Part shown: piece after piece, positions 47,449-57,269 of the stretch
Position numbering within the stretch: the stretch's first letter is position 1
Layout: every line of letters begins with the position of its first letter
Source: Rhizoclosmatium globosum
Lineage: Eukaryota; Chytridiomycota; Chytridiomycetes; Chytridiales; Chytriomycetaceae
Reading direction: 5' to 3'
Assembly: GCA_002104985.1 (NCBI GenBank)
Contig: MCGO01000004.1
Span: forward strand, 1 to 64,000
Length of the DNA stretch: 64,000 nucleotides
Position numbers and translations under genes: made by a program
Notes under the pieces: generated by a model
What the model saw: only the letters and a program-made list of their open reading frames with translations
Told to the model about the DNA's origin: nothing
Database searches by the model: none

Positions 47449-48751
47449 ATGGATGATGATGAGTTCTCACCTGTTGAAGGGCACTTTGCATACTCACCTT
47501 CCCTGATGGACGTTCTACCCCCACGAGTACTCGAAGGCGTGTTCCTGCTTCTCCCATTTGAGACGCGTGTTCTCTGTGCGCGAGGAGTGTGTGTGTCGTG
47601 GGGTGCGCTGTACGGCCTTGCCTCGCTGTGGACGTCGCTCGTGCTGCCCAAGTACGCCGTTGTGCTGCCGTACCTTCCGCACGGCTGCGTTGCCAGTGTT
47701 ACAATCAGGGCAACTGAGGCAACGAGTGCCGCCCGTGCCGATGCTGCAAACGCCTGTCGTCTGCTCAACAAGTACGGCCAGCACCGCATTCGCTCAATCA
47801 GTTTGGAGGGACATGGAATCGATACCGCTATCATGGAGTTCCTTGGTGGGTGCTGCCCTGCCTCCCCCCTTAAATCCCCTCAATTCACTAACCAATCCAT
47901 TAGCCCGTATCATCTCTCCCTCTCTCACCCACATTCAATTCTCTCTCGTGGCTCTCTCTTTCGATCGTCCAAAGTTCCTTACCGTGCTTCAACGGGCCGA
48001 AAATATTACCTCGCTGCATATCACTCGCCGCCCTTTCCGTCGGGCAACGATTCTATCCCCGTTACTTTCTCTCCTCTCAAACTCTCTTACCCATCTTCGA
48101 TTGGATAATCTTGCAGCTGAGCAAATCCCCATCATTGGGTCTATTGTGCCTAATCTGGTGCAATTACAGCTGGATGGTCTCATCGAGCTTACTGCATGTG
48201 ACTGGGGTGCAATGCTTATGAATCAAGCTCAAGATGACTTGATGTTACCTGGGGTAATGGGCGGAGCAGTTGATATCTCAGATGATCCATCAGCACAACA
48301 CCTGCAAAAGACCCTAATGGCATCAACATCTTCAATACCTCTGTCAAACCCAACAACTCCCATCTTTTATCTCCTTCCAAGTCTTAAATATCTCTCTTGC
48401 ACAAATGTGGAACGGGAATCAGATGAAGCAGTAACATCCTTCATGACTGTGCTAGTTGCAAAAACTCCGCTGCTGGAATCCCTTGTATTTTCATGCCCAC
48501 ACTATATGATGGATTTATGGCCCTGCCAAGAATTTTGGGCCAATATTCGATACCTCTCGATCGACCATTGCATCATAACGTCCGTATTTGTGAGAAGCTT
48601 AGAAAGCGGATTAATGTATCTTCGAAATCAGTATTTTCAAGTTTATGGCGAGTGGCCATCACATGGCTTGCAGATACAATTAGGACGGGGTTGTCAGATT
48701 GAAGATGTTTCATTGGTCCAACAAGTTTTTGGCAACCAATGTTTACTGTGA
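47449..48751 (+). CDS. F-box-like/LRR-like protein (about 414 aa)
   Basis: Exons 47449-47845 and 47904-48751 join in phase. Residues about 20-60 (MDVLPPRVLEGVFLLLPFET, then LCARGVCVSWGALYGLASLW) fit an F-box: Leu-Pro start, hydrophobic helix and the Cys-x-x-Val-Ser/Cys-x-x-W ending. The remainder has leucine-rich, irregular repeats (ITSLHITRRPF, LTHLRLDNLAAEQIP, NLVQLQLDGLIEL, SLKYLSC, IRYLSIDHC), typical of substrate-recognition parts of SCF ubiquitin ligases. No specific orthologue is recognised. A nested minus-strand frame over the first exon was judged a shadow. Confidence 0.65.
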
Positions 48752-48911
48752 TTATAAAAATAGCTGAGAGAATGAATCTACATATTCGTTAGTTTCCAAC
48801 TATTTGTTTGCCATTTTGTTTGTCATAGAGCTGTCAAAAAACCCACTGACATTTCTCCTAAGAGGTCCTAACAAAGAGGAGGAAGACAATTATTACTTTC
48901 CTTTGAAGAAA

Positions 48912-51737
48912 ATGAAGGACCAGACGCACATTGATAGACGATTCCTCCTCGTGTCTGTAGCTGGGGCAACTCTGGTGTTCTTCTCCCTCCTTGACCTCGA
49001 CAAACTTGTGACCAAACACCAAGCTACGCACGAAGTCACATTCGCCCAATGCTGCCCCCAAAACCAAACGGTTCATTTTGCAACGGAAGCTAATCCTCTG
49101 TCTGTCTGTCTGCATCCATTTGGTTCAGATATTTGGGTGTCCGACTCTGTCTACAAGAGCAACGGGAATTCTGACGTTATTTTTGAGGCAGGGGTCCGAA
49201 AGCGAATGCTCGAAGTGTTGGCAGAAAACAAAGATCCGAATGCAGTAGTTATGGACATTGGAGGGAATATTGGCCTTCACTCCCTGTTTTTGGCAAATGC
49301 TGGGTATAAGGTGCACGCTTTTGAACCAATGCACGCAAACTTCAATCTCTTCAAGTGCTCCGCAGTAAGTTTCTACATCCCGCTTCTTATTTATTATATA
49401 TTTTAAATGAACGAGAAACTAAACCCCGCGTTTGTTAGACTTCTAACAAAGTGTTACAAAAAAACTTGATTCTCAACAACTTTGGACTTGGGACTGTCGC
49501 TGGCAAGACATGCATTACGGCCGATACAGGAAACTTTGGATCCGCACACATTAAAGCAGACACCAACTGCTCGCCTGAAAACACTATTGAAGTGCGTTTA
49601 CTCGATGAGTACCTTGAAAAACACCAAGTCAAGCCATACCTTTTGAAGATTGATATCGAAGGGTTCGAGCTCAAAGCACTTCAACCAGCCAAAGAGTGGT
49701 TCAGAAAGTATCCACCTACCCACGTGTTTGCCGAATTTGCAACCAACAACTTGAAGAACGCGGGTGAAAAGCCAGAAGACTACTTGCAGTTCTACTACGA
49801 CCTTGGCTACCAACTCAACTGGCCAAAGGCCGAACAAAAGGATATCAAGCGTGGAGATGAGAACTACAAGGCCCTTTTGAATACGCTTATGGAAGATATA
49901 CACTTTTCTCATCCTGGCTTGGGGATCGTCGACCCTATAAACACGTTTTCGTGCTGTCCAGCTGGTCAAGCCGTTCATTTTGCAAAGGAAGCCAATCCTC
50001 TGACTGTTTGTCTTCACCCCTTTGGTTCAGATATTTGGGTGTCCGACTCTGTCTACAAAAGCAACGGGAATTCTGACGTTATTTTTGAGGCAGGGGTCCG
50101 AAAGCGAATGCTCGAAGTGTTGGGAGAAAACAAAGATCCGAATGCAGTAGTTATGGACATTGGAGGGAATATTGGCCTTCACTCCCTGTTTTTGGCAAAT
50201 GCTGGGTATAAGGTGCACGCTTTTGAGCCAATGCACGCAAACTTCAATCTCTTCAAGTGCTCCGCAGTAAGTTCCTACATCCCACTCCTTATTTATCATT
50301 ATATTTTAAATGAACGAGAAACTAAACCCCGCGTTTGTTAGACTTCTAACAAAGTGTTACAAAAAAACTTGATTCTCAACAACTTTGGACTTGGGACTGT
50401 CGCTGGCAAGACATGCATTACGGCCGATACAGGAAACTTTGGATCCGCACACATTAAAGCAGACACCAACTGCTCGCCTGAAAACACTATTGAAGTGCGT
50501 TTACTCGATGAGTACCTCGAAAAACACCAAGTCAAGCCATACCTTTTGAAGATTGATATCGAAGGGTTCGAGCTCAAAGCACTTCAACCAGCCAAAGAGT
50601 GGTTCAGAAAGTATCCACCTACCCACGTGTTTGCCGAATTTGCAACCAACAACTTGAAGAACGCGGGTGAAAAGCCAGAAGACTACTTGCAGTTCTACTA
50701 CGACCTTGGCTACCAACTCAACTGGCCAAAGGCCGAACAAAAGGATATCAAGCTTGGTGATGAGAATTACAAAGCTCTTTTGAATACGCTTATGGAAGAT
50801 ATACATTTTTCTCATCCTGGCAAGAGTGTAGTTCCAGAAACGAAACCAGCTCCAGTAAAAGCATCCGTTGACCCCAGCAATTTAACTTGTTGTCCACATG
50901 ACCAATCTGTGAGCTTTAAATCCGAGATTCCAAACCTCACAATATGCCTTCATCCCTTGGGGAAAGACCTATGGGTCTCGGACTCTGTCTACAAGAGCAA
51001 CGGTAATGCCGACCTGATCTTTGAAGCTCCTTTAAGGCAGCGAATGCTTGAAGTATTGAAGGATAATGGTGACCCAAATGCTGTCGTTATGGATATTGGC
51101 GGTAACATTGGACTGCATTCTCTGTTCATCGCGAATGCAGGCTATAAAGTTCATACCTTTGAGCCAATGTACGCGAATTTCAACGTTTTGAAGTGCTCTG
51201 CGGTATGTATTTCCATCAATTTTTGTGGCTCTTTCTCATTACTTTCCACATTAGACGTCAAACAGCGTTCTTGCAAAAAATTTGATTCTGAATAACTTTG
51301 GCCTTGGGCTTGTGGCCGGAAAGAATTGCATGTCATATTGGGAAGGAAACTTTGGATCAGCCCACATTGAGGCAGAACCTGGTAACAAATGTGCTCCCGA
51401 AAACACTATCGAAGTCCGGCGTCTGGACGAATACCTCGAAAAGTATCAAGTCAAGCCATACCTTTTAAAAATTGATATTGAAGGGTTTGAGTTGAAAGCA
51501 CTACAACCTGCAAAAGAGTGGTTCAAGAAATACCCTCCAACTCATGTATTCGCAGAGTTTGCAACTCTCAACTTGAAAAACGCTGGAGAGAAACCTGAAG
51601 ACTATTTACAGTTTTATTATGATCTTGGATATCGTTTGGATTGGCCAAAGGCAAACCAGAAGGACGTTAAACTTGGAGATGAGAACTACAAGGCACTTTT
51701 GGATACGCTCATGGAAGATATTCACTTTTACATGTAG
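48912..51737 (+). CDS. Type II membrane protein with three tandem FkbM-type methyltransferase domains (874 aa)
   Basis: Exons 48912-49364, 49439-50266, 50342-51202 and 51255-51737, all phase 0. A membrane helix at about residues 11-28 precedes three copies of one domain. Each starts with Cys-Cys-Pro and a conserved LHP block (SVCLHPFGSDIWVSDSVYKS), has the SAM-binding segment VVMDIGGNIGLHSLF followed by AFEP or TFEP, then FGSAHI, and ends with LKIDIEGFELKALQP and EDYLQFYYDLGY. These are FkbM family features; members O-methylate small molecules or sugars. Every copy has an intron at the same place, right after KCSA (the third after KCSA with a diverged intron). Copies 1 and 2 are almost identical in DNA, including the intron; copy 3 has diverged. 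An upstream in-frame Met at 48804 is less likely. Confidence 0.85.
49115..50815 (+). repeat. Direct repeat of about 0.9 kb (FkbM copies 1 and 2)
   Basis: Segments 49115-49912 and 50017-50815 align at an offset of 902-903 bp with few differences, intron included. A more diverged third copy follows at about 50880-51737. Confidence 0.9.
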
Positions 51738-51739
51738 AG

Positions 51740-51778
51740 AATAAAAGAAGCAATTTTGTTATATTGACGGTATTTATT
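51740..51778. terminator. Back-to-back polyadenylation signals between FkbM and PSMB5 genes
   Basis: AATAAA at 51740-51745 (plus strand) ends the FkbM transcript, and TTTATT at 51773-51778 is AATAAA on the minus strand for the proteasome gene. Only 58 bp lie between the two stop codons, so each 3' UTR probably overlaps the neighbour. Confidence 0.6.
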
Positions 51779-51795
51779 TCTTAAAACAGTTGAAA

Positions 51796-53027
51796 TCATG
51801 CCGCAAGACTTGGCTTTGGCTCCGCAGCGTACTGGTAGTACAAATCATTGACATCAGTTCTGCTGATGAACTCCCAACCATCCTCTTTCACATGGTAGAT
51901 GGACACAAAACCACCTGAGTAAGCATCTCTGTACGTGGCATAGAAAATGGAACGTCTCGCCAAATCAATCGCTTCGGCCGGAGTCAAATCTGGTTTGTAC
52001 CCTGCATCAAGCACTCCATATGCATAAGTAGATCCCGAACCAACTGCACAAAAACGTTAGAATGTGAATGACACCTTTAGTAAAATCTCACCAGAAAACA
52101 AATCAGCCTTCAAACGCTGCCCGTCCGAGTCAACATAGTAAAGCTGCGGCCCAGTCTTGTCCCAGCCGGTCACCATAGTACCCTGTTGGAAAATTAGCAA
52201 CGAAATGATTGCTCATATAATATAATTGGTACCATGGACAGACCCATTCCTTTATACGCGTAAACCATATTCGCAAGCAACTTAGATGCAGCTGCAACAG
52301 AGATACGCTCCTTGTTGTTCAGCTCGTAGATTCTGAAAAGAAAGTGATTTCAACAACCAGTCTCCAAACACTAACAGGGAATATCATCCAAAAGACTTTT
52401 AGTGAGCTCTCTCAGTTGCATTCTAAGTCGAATCCCACCAGGTAGGAATGCGATTGCAATAGTGGGCCGCGCGTTCTTCTTTCCAACCAAAAACATACCT
52501 GCAACGTCTTCCCAATTCACGCTCCCAATAAGAGCAATCGGCAGCACCTCCAGCCATAGTACCCAAAAGGTACGGGTTGATTTCAATGACTTTCTTCACG
52601 GTCTGTGATGCTGAGAGTTGTATGAATTCAGCCAAGCAGCAACCCTCAAATGACTAGTGTAATACCAATGTAGGAGCCTCCAGTCGCACGAGAGTCAACG
52701 GCGACAATGACACCATGGTTGAATTTGAATGCAAGGGTTGTGGTTCCATGCTGGATTTTGATGCGGTTCTTTGCGTCGACGCTTGTTTGGTGCTTCAAGA
52801 ACTCGACAGGCTAATGCATTGAGTATTTAGGAATGTTGTTTGAGAGAAGGTTAGGGCCTTACGTTGTTGATGGCTGGAATGTCGAAGGTTGGGTGGGCAA
52901 ACTCGCGTGGTGCCATGTCAACGCAGGCGGACGCAGTTGCTTCAATATCGTCTTCACTGGCTGCATGCTTGAAGGCTGCGATGGATGCAGGTGCATCGAG
53001 AAAGCGGAGGGTGGCGGTGGTTTCCAT
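51796..53027 (-). CDS. PSMB5: 20S proteasome subunit beta-5 (PSMB5/PRE2)
   Basis: Six minus-strand exons: 52863-53027, 52666-52810, 52499-52610, 52233-52332, 52092-52182 and 51796-52043, giving 286 aa. A propeptide of about 70 residues ends at His-Gly before the catalytic N-terminal Thr ([10 protein letters not shown]). Core features are [10 protein letters not shown] with the active-site Asp, the Lys of the catalytic region ([22 protein letters not shown]), [15 protein letters not shown] and [16 protein letters not shown]. It is the chymotrypsin-like activity of the proteasome. Exons 3 and 4 meet as GRRCR-IYELNN, so the 166-nt interval between them is intronic; it also contains a well-formed 47-nt cassette (see findings). 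It lies tail-to-tail with the FkbM gene. Confidence 0.95.
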
Positions 53028-53106
53028 TGAAGAGGACTTTTTGTGTTTGGAAAACGCGTCCCTCTTCTCTTCTGTTCTCTCTTTCCTTCCTTATTTTATT
53101 TCTTTC

Positions 53107-56100
53107 TCATTCGTCATCATCAGAATCAATAACTGCACGAGATAAATTGGATGGCCGTCCCACTCGAGGAACGCTTTCTCCTCCCTCACCGTCTCGTTCC
53201 TCATCGCCAGCAAGCGCCCTTTTGCTGACCAACTTTCTAGGCTTCTTTTGCTTCTCCTCTTCTTCTTCTTCCTCCCCTTCTCCACGTTTCTTTTCCTTTC
53301 GTTTTCTGTAAGAGTATAATTAAAACAAACTAAAAGACAAAAGTTCCTGTACCTCTTCTTTTTCTTTTCCTTCTCATCTCCATCACCAAGGTCGCCTTCT
53401 CCATCGGATTCATCACTTCCAGGGTCTTGCTTCTTGCGTTTGCTTGGTTTGCGGGCCTCTTCCTCCTCTTCTTGCTCAGCGCGTTCGCGAGCACGTTTAT
53501 TCTCTTCAGCCATTTTTGCCATAATCTCACGACGTTTGGCCTCGGTTTCTTCTTTGTCTCGTTTTTCTTTTTCCCGTGCTTCGCGCTATTAAATATCATA
53601 AGTAATACCATGCATGAAGTATGTAAAGTACACCCACCTCCTTTTCCAACTGTGCTTGCTCAATTCTCATTTGCTCTTGCTTAATTGCAAGCAAACGTTC
53701 CTTTCGTTGTTCCTCCAACACAGTCGTTTCATGGATTTTCTTCTCAGACACGCGTTGCAAATCTTTACAGTATGCAGCACGTTCCTTTGCGAGTTTGACA
53801 TCATACCCTAGATTAGATTCCTTTTTATCTCCCAGAACGGCAAAAATCCTGATTCGATTTGAGAATTCAATTTTCTAATATTGCACAAATACATACTTTT
53901 GCGACGTTTCCAAGCCTTCCAAAGACTTTTTCAAATCGGTAACAGATCGTTTATCAGTTGGTTGGTCATTCATAATTTGAGCGTACTGTTGCTTGACAAG
54001 TGCTAAAATACAAAAAAAAAGTCATGATTCGGATTGGAATGAGAACTCCCGAGCTTACCCAAGTCATAATGTAACGACCACCTGAATGGATCCAAATGAA
54101 TAGCACGCTGAATATTAACCAGAGATTTGCGCATGGCAATAGGATCTTTATCTGTTTTGGCTACAATGTAGTAGGCACGAGCCAGGCACTGCAAGACTCC
54201 CACGTTTTGTTCCGGATTCTTCTTCAGAACACGTTCGTACTATCGGATAGTTAGGTCCTATGAACTTATCATGAATCACTCACATGACTGATTGCGAGTT
54301 TTGTTTGTCCCAACTCCACTAATACATGCGCCAAATTGGTAGAAACTCCAGGCATATTAGTGGCTCCTTCCAACACTTGAGTAAAAACTTCTCGGGCTTG
54401 CTCAAACTGGCCCAACTCCGCCAAACATATTCCCACTCCAGTAGCTCCAAACACATTCTTGTTGTCGACTCTTACGGCTTTATCAAAGAACTCCAAGGCT
54501 TTCTTGATATGAACTTCTTTCTAAAAGACAAAATCGTCAATACTGCACCAGTGAAAAGCCAACAAAAAACCAACCTGCTTTTGATCGAATCGAGCAATCA
54601 CCAAATAAATATTACCCACACTGCACAAGGCAAATGAATCGTTTTTATCTGCTTTTTGCAGAACTTCTTCAAAGCTCTTTCTTGAATCCCTCAAATTCGC
54701 CTTGTTTGATGTGTCATCAAAGAATGAGTTTCCAAGCATCAATAATGAGCTTCTACGATCAACAATCAAGCCTTTCTGGATAAGAGCACGAGCATCTTCA
54801 TAGTTACTTGTCATGGCCGCAAGACGAAGATAACTGTCAAAGTAAGCAGGGTGTGATTCAACGATAGAGCTCAGTTGTGATCTTGCGTCCGTTGGGCTGC
54901 CAAGTTGCTCATAAAGGCGAGCCAGATTATATTGGACAGTAACACGGAGGTTGGATTTATCGGTTAAATCAGGAAGATTGTCCGCTGCTGTGAGGGCACG
55001 CTCATAGTAGTTTTTAGCAAGGTCGAAGTCCTCTGAAATATAAATTAACTTCCAACTTTTCAAAAAATTAAACATACTAGGCGATTGCGCATCGCGGTGA
55101 TACAGGGCTCCAATATTGTTCAACAGCTCTATGGCTGAGTCTGCGGCACCATTGGCCTCAAGAATAGACAATGCATTTAAATACCCTGGATTCATTTGTT
55201 AAGATTAGAATTCAAGAACTGAGGTATACCTTTTAAGGCAATCGACGGATTCGTAGTTTCGTAAATTTTGGACAACTCCATTTGCATTATAGGATCTGGG
55301 AATATTCCGACACTGTCTTTGTCTTTCTTCAAAGTCTCCATGCCCTCTTCTTCGTTGAACTTCTTGATTAGCGCTTGTAGCTTTCCAAAGTATCCAAGAC
55401 TTTTGTCAAGCAACTTTGGATGTTCAGAGCAAAGAGATGCGACTTTCTGACAATTGAAAAGAGTAAGTCAAGCGAACACCTTCTTTAAAGCACTGGTTTG
55501 ATACCTTTAGTGTTTCTAGATTCTCTTCATCTTTCGCCAAAACTTTCTCAAAACAGTCCAAGGCCTTTTGGTGTTCACCTAGCCACGACGTTAAAACCGA
55601 AGACTCAAATTAACACTAGTTACCTTGGTTTATGTACATTTGTCCCAACCCATACTGATATGTGAGGGATGAAGAATGCAAAGATGCAGCTTTTGAGTAC
55701 ATTTCAAACGCACTAGAGAATTTCCCCTGAAATTCAAAGGATTACAAAAACGGCAAAAAACGGAGTAGAAACCTGTGAATGTAATGCTTTTGCCATTGCA
55801 CCATAAGCTTCAGCTTTCACAATGTTGCTGTCCGTTGCTGCAATAGCTGCCTTGGATACCGTTTCAACACCATCAAACTCTCCTCTGAAGTACAACCCTT
55901 CTCCAATCAAATTTAAAACAGCGGCATTCTTTCTTCCAACTCCCGAAAACGCTTCTTTGACTCGTTCAACAGCAGCTTCCAGCAATTGCACATTTCCCTC
56001 TTCACGAGCTTGATTCCACTCCATTCGAGCAAGGAGAGAAAGCGCATCCGGATTAGAAGGATTGACTTCAACTGAACGTTTAAAAGCAAGTAAAGCGTGT

Positions 56101-57176
56101 TGCGTCATTTGCAGACGATGGTAGCAAACGCCGATTGCAAGACGTGGGTCAGGAACGTCCATATTAGGAAAGAGTGACAGAACTTTTTGGTAGGTTTTCA
56201 AGGCTGATTTGTAGTCATGCGAACGGAATTGAGCAGCTCCCTGAAATCAAAGTGTGGGCAAATCAAAATAGAATACTAAACCATGAATCATACAAGCCCC
56301 ATCAATGCTGCCAAGTTTTCGCCTTCCGCATTCACAGCATATTGGAAAGATTTTACGGCTTCTGGTAGCTTTGAACTGGCAAGCGACAAACTTCCACGCA
56401 CAATAGCTGTCCAAACGTTTTTGTTGTCAATGTTTTCTGCCTTGTTTAAGAGCTCTGTTGCTCGCGAGAGGTATGGAAGATATGACCGGGATCCTGGAGT
56501 GCGTCCAGATGTGTTGTCGGTTTTCACACTTGCTGCTGATTCGATAAAATGGAGCTAAGAATGAACGTTTAGTTCACACTTATTAGAGAGTATGTTAGAC
56601 TTTACTTACCGCAAGAGTATGAAGAATCTTAACGTATGCAGTATCTCGAAGGGACTCATTCAGCCCTAAGAACGAATCAGCTGAAAACATTGAATTCGCC
56701 AAAAAGACTCAATCGCCTCAAGCTATTTAATCCATACACCTCTCTCCTTTTCCTTCTTCGGGACAAGTTGAAGTATTAGACCCAGATACATCCCATTCGC
56801 TTTGAACTCAATAGGATACAGCTGTCAGGATGCATACCTCGTTCAGCGCCCTTTTCGAGTGTCTTTTCGACATAGTCTGAGTAGCCGCGTTTGTGAAACT
56901 CTCGCTTCATGCAAAGGGAAGCAACTGTGAGTACCATTCACGACAACATCATCTCTGTCACTCACGGCAAATTCAAGGTATAAATGAATCGGCGCCCGTT
57001 CCGACGTCAAGATTTCGAGGATAGAGTCACTCTCTTGAGTATTAGCACCAAAGTCCTCCGTTATGTCTTTAGCACTGTTAAGTAAGTATGGAAAAAGGAG
57101 ACCAGACGGGAGTAAACAAACCAACGACTAGAACTTCGTCGCTATTCTGGATGGGGATCTCAATTGCCCGGTTCAT
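53107..57176 (-). CDS. CTR9: CTR9-like subunit of the PAF1 complex
   Basis: A long minus-strand gene with many short introns. The start ATG is 57174-57176 and the stop TGA 53107-53109. The N-terminus reads IEIPIQNSDEVLVV, then DITEDFG across the first intron, as in CTR9. The body is made of tetratricopeptide repeats (DPRLAIGVCYHRLQMTQHAL, VLNLIGEGLYFRGEFDGV, YNLARLYEQLGS, DSYLRLAAMTSNYEDARAL, NVFGATGVGICLAELG). The last part is highly charged and basic (RKQKRKK, then KKPRKLVSKR) and ends with Asp/Ser (IDSDDDE), as expected for CTR9. CTR9 scaffolds the PAF1 complex on elongating RNA polymerase II and is needed for H2B ubiquitination and H3K4 methylation. Not all exon limits were resolved. Confidence 0.9.
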
Positions 57177-57269
57177 TTGAGTTTGGCAGTGGTAGGGTGG
57201 TCGTTGGTGGTTGGTGGTTGGTTGGTTGGTTGGTTGGTTGAGCAAGAAAAACACGCAACACTTCCTCAA
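57177..57269. promoter_or_regulatory. Minimal bidirectional promoter with GGTT repeat (CTR9 / NBAS)
   Basis: Only 93 bp separate the divergent start codons. Most of it is GT-rich, including a GGTT tandem repeat at about 57217-57240. Both transcripts must start within or beyond this space. Confidence 0.55.

Noticed and set aside
47515..47834. Minus-strand frames opposite the F-box gene's first exon
   Set aside because: No domain or splice continuation; the plus-strand F-box frame joins cleanly to its second exon.
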